In this document: one piece after another, positions 1 to 7,478 of the stretch
Numbering within the stretch: the first letter of the stretch is position 1
Layout: each line of letters opens with the position of its first letter
Source: Baffinella frigidus
Taxonomy: Eukaryota > Cryptophyceae > Cryptomonadales > Baffinellaceae
Direction of reading: 5' to 3'
Assembly: GCA_026770585.1 (NCBI GenBank)
Contig: MU646341.1
Coordinates: 1,190,327 to 1,206,624 of the forward strand
DNA: 16,298 nucleotides
The notes under the pieces: generated by a model
What the model was told of the DNA's origin: nothing
The model's database searches: none
Seen by the model: only the letters and a program-made list of their open reading frames with translations
Made by a program: the position numbers and the translations under genes

Positions 1-100
1 GGCAATACCGTGACTACGGTAGGCAATACCGTGACTACGGTAGGCAATACCGTGACTACGGTAGGCAATACCGTGACTACGGTGGGCAATACCGTAGAGA
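1..100. repeat. 21-bp minisatellite
   Basis: A 21-base unit (GGCAATACCGTGACTACGGTA) starts at 1, 22, 43 and 64, with a partial fifth unit at 85. The array is cut by the window edge. Its CGGTATTGCC/GGCAATACCG words also occur in the arms of the 161-bp hairpin element at 6316-6476, so the array may have grown from an arm of that family. No coding content is seen. Confidence 0.95.
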
Positions 101-139
101 CATAGGCTGGTCCTACGGACATCCTAACCGATTTCCTAC

Positions 140-267
140 GCAAACACATATAATTTATAAACTGGATTCAATGAAATTTACTACACAGAACGATCTTTAT
201 TAGTAACAGTTAAGCAAACGTGTAGTAATTTTCATTGAAATCAAGTTTATAAATTACAAGTGTTTCC
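140..267. mobile_element. MITE-like nested inverted repeat M1
   Basis: The outer arms (about AAACAC...TAATTTATAAACT on the left, its complement ending GTGTTTCC on the right) enclose the inner core CAATGAAATTTACTACAC (169-186) and its inverted partner GTGTAGTAATTTTCATTG (220-237). The loop is about 33 nt. No open frame lies inside, so it is a non-autonomous element or foldback. It shares its inner core, but not its outer arms, with M2-M5. Confidence 0.8.
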
Positions 268-389
268 ATATGAGATTTGGGTGCGATTCTGGCTGATGTT
301 TCCCTTTGTAGCCCGCTGTGCGCAAGACCTCTCTCGCTGGGTCCTGCTGACGTCTTTCTGTGATTGCCAAGCCGGGGTAGGGGGGGGGC

Positions 390-912
390 AGGGTTAGGGT
401 TTAGGGTTTAGGGTTTAGGGTTTAGGGGTTAGGTTTCAGGGGTTGAGTGTTTAGTGTTTAGGGGTTGAGGGTTGAGTGTCTGGGGGTTTAGAGCTTAGGG
501 TTTAGGGTTTAGGGTGTAGGGTTTAGGGTTTAGGGTGCAAGGTTTAGGGGTTGATGGCAAAACACTAGTGTTTACTGTTTCAGGGTTCAGTATTTAGTAT
601 TTAGGGTTTAGGGTCTAGGGTCTAGAGTGTAGGTTTTAGGGTTAAGGGTTTAGGGTTTGGGTTTAGGGGCGGGGATACACCAGTCTGGCGCTCGACAAGG
701 TTTCGGGTTTCGGGGTTTAGGCTAAACCCTGAACCCTGAACCCTAGACCCTAAATACTAAACCCTAAAACACTAAACACTAGTGGTTCAGGGTTCCGGGT
801 GTAGGTTTTAGAGTTTTAGGGTTTAGCGGCGGGGATGCACCAGTCTGGCGCTCAACGAGGTTTCGGGTTTCAAGGTTTCGGGTTTCGAGGTTTCGGGTTT
901 CGAGGTTTAAGG
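390..912 (+). repeat. degenerate interstitial telomere-like repeats
   Basis: Many TTTAGGG, GTTTAGGG and TTTCGGG-like units run on the plus strand at about 395-660 and 790-912. A short reverse-oriented CCCTAAA/CCCTGAA block sits at about 720-775. The sequence is degenerate, so it is not a functional chromosome end in this state. Two copies of a ~33-bp sequence beginning GGCGGGGAT and containing CACCAGTCTGGCGCTC interrupt it at 668 and 827; a third copy is at 1067. Confidence 0.9.
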
Positions 913-934
913 TTTACCACACAGGGCGCTACCT

Positions 935-1055
935 GGTGGTATTCCAGGGGCGCCCTTTGAGCCATTGGGGCGCCCTTGGAGCCGTTTTCTTCTCAAAATT
1001 GACTTTTGAATACTGTTCCCCCCTAAAAAATGACTTTGAAATACCCCTCCCTCAA
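935..1055 (+). repeat. dispersed repeat, copy 1 of an inverted pair
   Basis: This stretch contains GGTATTCCAGGG, GGAGCCGTTTTCTTCT and AATTGACTTTTGAATAC. It recurs as a diverged reverse complement at about 1950-2070. The open frames crossing it are not believable genes. Confidence 0.7.
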
Positions 1056-1124
1056 GCCCTGCGTGGGCGGCGGGGATGGACCAGTCTGGCGCTCGACGAG
1101 CCATTGCTCGTGCTGGTGGTGCAG

Positions 1125-1420
1125 GCCTGCGAGGTACTCCAGCGGAATGCCTGCCTCCTCGGACCGCTGATAGGGAGGGGTGAGAGTGAGAGGCGTGCGT
1201 GGCTCATGCCAAAAGCTAACGCCAGCGAGGTACTTGGAGCTTACGGATTGCCTACGGTAGGAGCGGAATGCCTGCCTCCTCGGACCGCTGCCATCGCGTT
1301 TTGGGGTTTGAGGTTTGGGGTTCGGGGTTTGGGGTTTGGGGTTCGGGGTTTCGGGTTTGAGTGAGAGTCGTGGGCGGCTCATGCAAAAAGGTAACGCCAG
1401 CGGGAGTACTGGGGAGCCGA
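1125..1420 (+). repeat. internally duplicated non-coding segment
   Basis: A 28-bp block beginning GCGGAATGCCTGCCTCC occurs at 1142-1169 and 1263-1290. A block reading about GTGAGAGTGAGAGGCGTG...GGCTCATGC...TAACGCCAGCG occurs near 1180 and again near 1358. Between them (1301-1360) is a GGGGTTTGGGGTTCGG tract related to the telomere-like arrays. The plus and minus frames across it are low-complexity and resemble no protein family I know. Confidence 0.7.
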
Positions 1421-1422
1421 CG

Positions 1423-1612
1423 TCGGGTGGTTTGGGGGGTGTCCGCTGTCGACGTGGAACAGCCCCGCCGGCAGGCTCGTGAACGCCCGCGTGACCGGTC
1501 ACGCGAACGCCGAAGCCAACTGTGTGAGGTGACTGCCTTGTCATGTTCCGTCGTGTCCTCGGGTTTTGGGCTGTCGACTCGGGTGGTTTGGGGGGTGTCC
1601 GCTGCCGCGATC
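1423..1612 (+). repeat. direct duplication around TCGGGTGGTTTGGGGGG
   Basis: The block TCGGGTGGTTTGGGGGGTGT followed by CCGCTG occurs near 1428 and again near 1579. Between them lies G+C-rich single-copy sequence with no recognisable gene. Confidence 0.65.
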
Positions 1613-1641
1613 CTTTTCCCAGCTCGGTCTCAAGTCTATTT

Positions 1642-1812
1642 GGGCTCACCATTTTAATGTCCATAGAAGTATTAATTAAGTGCTTTTGGGCAACGAAAAT
1701 TACTACACGATTTGCTCATAAAAGTAGTAGTAGTAAAGCATTTGTGTAGTAAATTTCGTTGCGCCAAAAGCAATTAATTAATACTTTTGTGGAGATGAAT
1801 TTTGGTGAGCCC
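1642..1812. mobile_element. MITE-like nested inverted repeat M2
   Basis: A 171-bp inverted repeat. Its ends are GGGCTCACC and GGTGAGCCC, with AGTATTAATTAA...GCTTTTGG further in on each arm. The inner core CAACGAAAATTACTACAC lies at 1691-1708 and its partner GTGTAGTAAATTTCGTTG at 1744-1761. There is no coding capacity. Confidence 0.88.
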
Positions 1813-1949
1813 GGACTCTCTTCCGCTCCAAAGCACCACAACCCCCTCCCCACAAGGGCAAGGACAGAGCCACCTGTCCTCTCCCGCACCACAACCCGAC
1901 GAATGTGTACCGCAGACCCAGCATGTCAACTTGAGACCACGGAGGGTTC

Positions 1950-2070
1950 TTGGGGGGGGTATTCAAAGTCAATTTTCAAGGGAAAACGGTATCCAAAAGT
2001 CAGTTTTCAGAAGAAAACGGCTCCAAGAACGTCCCAATGGCTCCAAGAACGACCCTGGAATACCCCCCGA
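1950..2070 (-). repeat. dispersed repeat, copy 2 of an inverted pair
   Basis: Read on the minus strand, this matches 935-1055, including GGTATTCCAGGG, GGAGCCGTTTTCTTCT and GACTTTTGGATACCG. The two copies lie head to head about 0.9 kb apart. Confidence 0.7.
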
Positions 2071-2178
2071 AGGGCCCTGCGTGGATAGTCTGACAGGCAA
2101 CCCGCGCGAAGCAGCGCTAGGTTTCAGGGCGCGGCCTCGCTCGGGCGGGTGTGCGGGGCTGTTGGGGTGTGTGTGCCC

Positions 2179-2347
2179 GATCTCATCCGGTCAGGTATTT
2201 AAGTTAAATGCTCGGGAGTTCCCCGAATGTACGAAAATTACTGCACATGATCTTTTGGACACGACTCTTTTATTGCCTGTGTAGTAATTTTCGTTGCATG
2301 GGGAACTCCGCCGAGCATTTAAATTAAATACCTGACCGGGTGAGATC
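2179..2347. mobile_element. MITE-like nested inverted repeat M3
   Basis: A 169-bp inverted repeat. The outer arms start GATCTCA and contain GGTCAGGTATTTAA and GGGAGTTCCCC-like words; the right arm closes with TGAGATC. The inner core ACGAAAATTACTGCAC is at 2231-2246 and GTGTAGTAATTTTCGTTG at 2279-2296. The outer arms are unrelated to those of M1, M2, M4 and M5. Confidence 0.88.
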
Positions 2348-2446
2348 TCAGCTGGGATCCGTTTCAGAGAGTGCCCCCCCTCTTGAGGCCTCACGATCCG
2401 TTTCAGGGAGCGGTCTCGCTCATGCGAGAAATCGCTCCGGCGGCGT

Positions 2447-3145
2447 GAGGGGTTTAGGGTTTAGGGTTTAGGGTTTAGGGTTTAGGGTTTAGGGTTTAGG
2501 GTTTAGGGTTTAGTGTTTAGGGTTTAGGGTTTAGGGTTTAGGGTTTAGTGTTTAGGGTTTAGGGTTTGGGGTTTGAGTCGCTCCGGCGGCGTGTGGGGCT
2601 AAGGCGTAGGGTTGAGGGTTTGGGGTTTAGGGTTTGGGGTTCGAGAGGGGCACCTGTCGCTTCATGATTCGTCGGTGGCACGTCTCCGGTGAGGCCCTGC
2701 GTTTAGGGTTTGAGGGTTAGGGTTTGGGGTTTAGGGTTGAGTGTTTAAGGTTTAGGGTTTAGGGTTTGGGGTTTAGGGGTTAGTTAGGGTGTAGGGTTTG
2801 GGGGTTAGAGTTGAGTGTTAAAGGTTTAGGGTTTAGGGTTTAGGGTTTAGGGTTTGGGGTTTAGGGTTTAGGGTTTAGGGTTTGGGATTTAGGGTTGAAG
2901 GTTTAGGGTTTAGGGTTTAGAGTTTAGGTTTTAGGGTTTGGGGTTTAGGGTTTAGGGTTTAGGGGTTAAGGTTTAGGGTTTCGGGTTTAGGGTTTAGGGT
3001 TTGGGGTTTAGGGTTGAGTGTTGAAGGTTTAGGGTTTAGGGTTTAGGGTTTAGGGTTTGGGGTTTGGGGTTAGGGTTTAGGGTTTAGGGTTTAGGGTTTA
3101 GGGTTTAGGGTTTAGGGTTTAGGGTTCGGGGTTTAGGGTTAGGCT
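2447..3145 (+). repeat. interstitial TTTAGGG array
   Basis: This is the longest telomere-like tract in the window. Near-perfect TTTAGGG heptamers run at about 2450-2575, and degenerate heptamers (GTTTGGG, GTTGAGTG, TTCGGGG variants) continue to 3145, broken by a unique piece at about 2575-2700. The G-rich strand is the plus strand throughout. The heptamer is the plant/green-algal-type telomere repeat, also used by several other algae. Confidence 0.95.
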
Positions 3146-3243
3146 GCGTCGCGACCGTCACTCTTTTCGTCAGCGTGAGACAGCATAAGGGCGGACAACC
3201 TAACCCCGGCATTCCGCAGGGTGCTTCCGTATCTACTGTATCT

Positions 3244-3433
3244 ACAGTCCACCTACCCTAACGCAGGCTACCGTAACACATACTTACCCTCCACACATAC
3301 TCCTTCGGCCGGCCCCCGATTTCCCCCTGCAAGGAAGTATGCCTGAAGGGTGGACACCATAACGCATACCTACCCTCCGCACATACTCAATCAGTCCGGT
3401 CCCGACGGGTATGTGTTAGGGTAGGTCCACTGT
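3244..3433. mobile_element. MITE-like element with ACAGT...CCTACCCTAAC ends
   Basis: Imperfect terminal inverted repeats lie at the left end (ACAGTCCACCTACCCTAACG) and at the right end, whose complement reads ACAGTGGACCTACCCTAACA. They enclose about 145 bp with internal CCTACCCTCC[A/G]CACATACTC duplications. A shorter relative lies at 13421-13548. No coding region is present. Confidence 0.75.
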
Positions 3434-3620
3434 ACTGCAAAGCAACAGGGGAAGTCTCAAAAAGTAGGCGACAGGATCCTGTCGCCTACTTTGGAGCCAC
3501 TTCCCCCTCAAAAGGCAATTTCCATCCCAAGGACGTGACCAAAATTCGTCAAAAGGTAACCTACAAATAGTTTTAGTGTCGTGTCCGAGAATTTGAGAAG
3601 TCCCCTGTGGCTTTGCTGTA
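3432..3620. mobile_element. hairpin element with GTACTGCAAAGC ends and an internal perfect palindrome
   Basis: The left arm at 3432-3461 (GTACTGCAAAGC, ACAGGGGAAGTCTCAAA) matches the complement of 3592-3620. Inside it, 3461-3492 is a perfect 32-bp palindrome (AAAGTAGGCGACAGGA and its complement). A smaller GGGGAAGT/ACTTCCCC pair flanks that palindrome. The element abuts the previous one. Confidence 0.75.
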
Positions 3621-3786
3621 GATGCAATACCGTAGGGTGACACCCGCACCCGGATACCAACAGGTCTCCGTCATTTTAAATTCGTATCTTGATTTCGGAC
3701 GTGACCTGAATTTTGATTGGAATTTGGGCTCTTTTCGACAATTTCAGACGATTTCGCGAAATTTTACCGCTTTTTGTCAAAAAGAC

Positions 3787-3870
3787 GCAACGTTTCACGA
3801 AGACCTAAAACAGGTCTTCGCGAAACGTAGACCATTTGTCTTCGCGAAACGTAGACCATTTCGCCTCCGG
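3787..3870. repeat. stem-loop plus 24-bp direct repeat
   Basis: CGTTTCACGAAGACCT pairs, with one mismatch, with AGGTCTTCGCGAAACG across a short A-rich loop. The right arm word GTCTTCGCGAAACGTAGACC is then repeated directly. The surrounding 3620-4080 sequence is lower in G+C and I see no gene in it. Confidence 0.7.
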
Positions 3871-4104
3871 GGGCGGGGAATGCCGGATTTAGGTAGACGC
3901 CGGAATTAGGGCGTCCACCCTCACGCAGCGAATCGCATCACAGGCACGATGGTCGCCGAGTATTTCTCTCCAAAGGGGCATCGTTTGACTAGTTTCGTTT
4001 GACCAGTTTCGTTTTGACCAGTCTGGACCTCGACGCGCTACGCCTGACGCGACAACCACACGAGAATGCTAGAGGGGCCTATTTAAAAGTGAGTTGTAAC
4101 ACTT

Positions 4105-4140
4105 GTGTAGTAACTTTCGCGAGATTGGTCACGTAACTCT
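4105..4140 (+). repeat. solo core half-site next to a GGTCACGTA motif
   Basis: GTGTAGTAACTTTCGC at 4105 is a single arm of the M1-M5 inner core. It is followed within about 20 bp by TTGGTCACGTA. The same neighbourhood recurs near 12413 and, inverted, near 15929-15992. No matching second arm is visible here. Confidence 0.55.
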
Positions 4141-4349
4141 GCGAAATTAGCACAGTCACGAGGTTGGAATACCCTATCGCGCCCCGAGGGGTTGGCACCA
4201 AACAGCCTCATAACCTCATGACAGCCCCGTCCCTTTGAGCCGTTATTTTCACCAAGGAGGCGGGCGAGGATACCTGAGGTAGATGACGCCGTGGGTCTCG
4301 GGCGCCTTCGCTGTCAGATACCGCCACCACTCCTGGTACGCTGCCGGAG

Positions 4350-4522
4350 CGCGTTTGGGGTTTGGGGTTTAGGGTTTAGGGTTTGGGGTTTGGGGTTTCG
4401 GGTGTAGGGTTTCGGGTTCAGGGTTCAGGGGTTGGCGTCACGCGAGGTTGGCACCTTTGGGGTTTAGGTTTCAAGTTTTAAGTTTTAGGGTTCAGGGTTC
4501 AGGGTTTAAGGTTTAGGAGTGA
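4350..4522 (+). repeat. degenerate telomere-like tract
   Basis: GTTTGGGGTTTAGGG-type units at about 4356-4435 and again at 4457-4520 are separated by a short unique piece containing GCGAGGTTGGCACC. That piece is also seen in diverged form near 4162-4180. Confidence 0.85.
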
Positions 4523-4801
4523 GGTTCACGCGGCACTTTTGGGGGCGAGGGTTAGGGGTGGTACCCGGTTGCACGGCGGGCAGCGTCCAGTCATATCGTG
4601 CATTTGTTAAGGACGAATGCGCCTACTTAGCTGGCATCATTCTGACAAACTTGTTGGTGTGCAGCGAGAGCGAGCCGGCGCGCGGAAGGGAGCTGGGTGA
4701 GGCCACGCCCACTCTGCCACCGATGCCTTATAAATACAGCGGAATTACCAAAGCCCGTCAACATAGAAACTTGTGGCCTGAAACTACGTCACGCCGCAGG
4801 C

Positions 4802-5035
4802 CGCGTGTAAAGTCACTCCGGCTATGCCTACATGGGGTTGATCCCCAGACGCTCATAACTAGACGTGACCGGGAGCAATCAAAAGTTGACACCCTTGCAG
4901 AATAGCCCGAAAACGGGCTATTCTTCCAAAAGTTGACCTCGCGGCAGTGAGGAGTTGACTTTTGCGATTGACCACCCTCAGGTCTAGCGTAGAACCTCGA
5001 GCCACTCGTGGCTAGCCGGAGTGACTTTACACGCG
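4802..5035. mobile_element. 234-bp element with perfect 23-bp terminal inverted repeats
   Basis: The ends at 4802-4824 and 5013-5035 are exact reverse complements (CGCGTGTAAAGTCACTCC followed by GGCTA). A perfect 10-bp stem with an AAAA loop (GAATAGCCCG/CGGGCTATTC) lies inside at 4900-4923, flanked by direct AAAAGTTGAC copies. It encodes no transposase, so it is non-autonomous. Words from its end (CCGGAGTGACTT) recur in the hairpins at 8699-8762 and 14430-14467. No convincing target duplication is seen. Confidence 0.88.
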
Positions 5036-5289
5036 TAGTTTCCTCATCGCGTTCTTGGAATAGTGGTGGTGATGTGCACCCCACACCAAACCCAGCATGT
5101 CAACCTTCGAATAGCCTGACAGTCAACCCGAGTGATTGTACAGCACACCCAGCATGCCGACTTCACAATAGTCACAGTCAGCCCGATTCACACCTTGGTG
5201 CTCCATGTCCGAGATATGTCCGTCGCGATACAGCAGGGGCTCGAAGACATACGCGTCCGAGCACCACGACCGCTCTCCGATGAAGCGCG

Positions 5290-5860
5290 AGGTTTCCGCT
5301 CGCGAGGCCATTGATTCCTCCACGGATTTCACCTACTTGAAGGGAGGGGGGGCGTTCGTTAACCCCTGCGCCCGAAACCCGACACCCTGAACAGCACATG
5401 CTAAACCTTGAAGCATACACCGAATCATGGGACGAGAACGCGGAAAAGAGGCCTTTGATTCCTCCACGGATTTCACCTACTCGGAGGGCGGGGGGGGGGG
5501 GCGTTGGTTCATCGCATGTCATCGTATATCGGATTGGATGTAGCGGGGGGAAACGCATCTCGTAGCATGAGGTTTCCGCTCGCGAGGCCATTGATTCCTC
5601 CACGGGTTCCTCCTACTTGCAGGGGCGTGCGTTGACCCCTGCGCCCGAAACCCGACACCCTGATCCCTGAACTCCACATCCTGAACCTTAAACCATACAC
5701 CGAATCATGGGAGAAGAACGCGGACCGGACGCCATTGATTCCTCCACGGATTTCACCTACTTGAAGGGCGGGGGGGGGGGTGCGTTCGTTCATCGCATGT
5801 CGGATGGACATGGGGGGAAACACCTCCACTAACTTCACCTACTTGCAGGGGGGGGGGGGT
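5290..5860 (+). repeat. tandem ~280-bp satellite-like repeat
   Basis: GAGGTTTCCGCTCGCGAGGC occurs at about 5290 and 5570, and CCGAATCATGGGA at about 5418 and 5699, giving a period near 280 bp. Inside each unit TTGATTCCTCCACGG occurs twice (5311, 5455, 5591, 5735), followed by CACCTACTTG or CACCTACTC and a run of G. Long open frames on both strands here are repeat artefacts. A related word, CGAATCATGGAACGAGAAC, reappears near 10851. Confidence 0.85.
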
Positions 5861-5981
5861 CGTTCGTGCATCGCACATGTGGGAAACACGCATGTAGGAA
5901 ACACTGGCGACTCATCTCGTGGCACGCGCCGGTAGGGAGCGAAAGGCAAGGCTCAGTGCACTCCTAGCCAGGATGTTTTAC

Positions 5982-6066
5982 CTTAAGTCAACAGGTTGAT
6001 CGTCGGTAGCAAGTTGCCATTTCGTTTAGATGGACCTGGTCTGGGACCAGGCATTTGACTTAAGGC
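5982..6066. repeat. short inverted repeat
   Basis: CCTTAAGTCAA near 5983 and TTGACTTAAGG near 6056 form an inverted pair. Inside it is a CCTGGTC...GACCAGG stem. It may be a small foldback element. The rest of 5860-6315 holds no gene I can support. Confidence 0.5.
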
Positions 6067-6315
6067 GCTGTATTTCAGGGGGAGTTGACTTAGTCGAAAT
6101 GTTCTGGTTCAGAGTGCAGTTTCCGAAGCGACAGAGCTCAGCGACACGTGGCACGGCACGCCGGAGCGCCCATCACCCGCCCCTCCCTTGGCACGTCGCT
6201 CAGGACCCCACGTCGCTGTCGTGCTTCGATGCATCAAAACCAGCAGTCTATCCTCGCGCGGGTTTCGATGTCGCAGTGAGTCTGAACGCCACGATTTGAC
6301 TTTCGGGATGCATTC

Positions 6316-6476
6316 ATAGGCTAACGTCCTGAAAATGGGGTAGTTAGGCCTACGGTATTGCCTAGGACCTCCTACCGTAGGCCGAGGGATCCTAGGACCA
6401 AAAAGTCTCGGCCTACGGTAGGAGGTCCTAGGCAATCCCGTAGGCCTAACTACCCCATTTTCAGGACGTTACCCTA
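6316..6476. mobile_element. 161-bp long-armed hairpin element (CCTAGGACC family)
   Basis: Two arms of about 67 bp are almost perfect reverse complements. Reading inward they show ATAGG[C/G]TAACGTCCTG, AAAATGGGGTAGTTAGGCC, TTGCCTAGGACCTCC and TACCGTAGGCCGAG, around a short loop holding GGATCCTAGGACC. There is no coding capacity, so it is a foldback/MITE-like element. Its right end lies about 24 bp from the end of exon 2 of the kinase gene, inside that gene's second intron if the gene continues. Relatives are at 11000-11092 and 12698-12793. Confidence 0.88.
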
Positions 6477-6500
6477 TCAGCATGGTGTGGATGGTGTGAC

Positions 6501-7130
6501 CCGCGTGATGTAGGCGGACATCTGGAAGGTGAAGCTCCAGCGCGTCATGTTCCCGTAGAAAGCCTTGAAGATCCCGCTCTTCTCCCACCTGCCGGTGTCG
6601 TCATCCCAGCGTCACGACCGTGGGGCGCCAGCCAGCATGCACATGTTTTTCTTTCGCTAGCTCGCGCCCCTTCCCCCCCATGGACGCGGGAGCTGTGGGT
6701 GGCGCGGTGACTGGAATGTCGCGGGCAGCCCATACCTGTCGAGCGGCTCGGGGATGATGGCGACTCCTCGTTCCTCCAGCTTGCGGAGCAGGGTGGTCTT
6801 GCCCGCGCCAATTAGCCCTTCGAAGGAGTAGAACTTCTGCACGCCGCCCACCTCCGCCCCCCCCCCCGACATCACCCCCACACGCAACCCCGCGCCGCCA
6901 CCCCTCAAATTCAACCTACCATGCTTCAGCCCTTCGCCCCGCAGCCGCAGGAGGCTCTCCGCGGGCGGAACGCACGCGTTCTGGGACAAATCCCGGAGGA
7001 ACGCGGGAGGCAGGGCGGGAGGGCTGTGGAACGCCGAGGACGACGGGGGGATCGCGAACAATAATCCGGCCACGGTGACGGTCCACGCCGTGGCGAGCGT
7101 CAGACGTGGGCGGGCGATCATCCCTCGCAT
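6501..7130 (-). CDS. deoxynucleoside kinase, plastid-targeted (partial; exons 7130-6736 and 6588-6501)
   Basis: Deoxynucleoside kinases phosphorylate deoxynucleosides for dNTP salvage. ATG 7130 is the first ATG in this frame. Residues 1-33 look like a signal peptide (basic start, hydrophobic TVTVAGLLFA, then SSSA) followed by F34, the hallmark of complex-plastid import; a G/L/R-rich stretch (LRLRG, LNLRGGG) follows. The kinase domain begins near residue 100: FEG then the P-loop GLIGAGKTT (105-113), EPLDRW (128-133, with the substrate-binding Glu and Trp of the family) and RWSFTFQ (148-154, with the conserved Gln). Splicing exon 1 (395 nt) to exon 2 (88 nt) joins EPLDR to W in frame. A donor-like GTCACA follows exon 2. 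The ERS/DRH motif, the lid and the C-terminal helices are not found, so about half the enzyme is missing. It diverges from the cyclotransferase gene. The family call is firm; plastid location is inferred. Confidence 0.88.
6589..6735 (-). other. intron 1 of the deoxynucleoside kinase gene (phase 2, 147 nt)
   Basis: On the minus strand the donor is GACAG|GTATGG and the acceptor CCGGCAG|GTGGG. Removing it rebuilds the conserved EPLDRW motif across the junction, which strongly supports both sites. A hairpin-prone G+C-rich interior is typical of this locus. Confidence 0.88.
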
Positions 7131-7478
7131 CGCGTTCCGTTTTTTGCGAAAGCCATCCAGGACTGAACGCTTCCGCGTTCGGACGGAAGCCAATAGCCCT
7201 GGACGACTTTCTCAAGTTGTTCGTGGTACAAATCCGTCAACTTTTAAAAGGGGTAAAATGTTCGCAGGTCGGCAGGTGTTTTGAACACAGTTTTCGACAA
7301 ACGAGGCAGGCGGCGCGTGGGGTGCAACACCATTCCCATCCTTTCGCTGCGCTGCGTGGGGCGTATCCTGCCCCTTGCTTCCTCGCTCTTCGGCCGCGCG
7401 TATCCCGCGCCGGGATTGGGGTTGTGGAGGCGGGAGGGGAGCTGCTTCCGGGACGCGAGAGTTGACGCCCGGCTCAGA
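7131..7478. promoter_or_regulatory. divergent upstream region shared by the two genes
   Basis: These 348 bp separate the kinase ATG (7130, minus) from the cyclotransferase ATG (7479, plus). Both promoters and both 5' leaders must lie here if the start codons are right. A lower-G+C patch at about 7229-7260 (CAACTTTTAAAAGGGGTAAA) is the only TATA-like stretch. Both frames stay open upstream of their ATGs, but no earlier ATG exists in either, so the extensions are taken as leader. Promoter positions are inferred. Confidence 0.5.

Noticed and set aside
1-100. Possible CRISPR array
   Set aside because: The units are directly tandem with no spacers, and the context is eukaryotic.
1023-1664. 213-codon minus-strand open frame
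   Set aside because: It runs through telomere-like tracts and duplicated segments and has a long PKPQTPNPKPQTP repeat produced by GTTTGGG units. No domain and no supporting splice structure.
4519-4905. 128-codon plus-strand frame
   Set aside because: It starts in a telomere-like tract and ends inside the 234-bp element, with no recognisable motif.
4900-4923. Bacterial-type terminator
   Set aside because: The stem-loop has no following T run, lies inside a mobile element, and the window is eukaryotic nuclear DNA.
5178-5838. Overlapping minus-strand frames with repeated LQVGEIRGGINGL
   Set aside because: The protein repeat is a translation of the ~280-bp tandem DNA repeat. Frames are interrupted and compete with plus-strand frames.
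6109-6435. Minus-strand frame containing LVLMHRSTTAT, resembling the (V/L)LMERS motif expected in the next kinase exon
   Set aside because: The key Glu of ERS is His, the following residues do not fit the family, and no good splice acceptor in the right phase is present. Probably chance.
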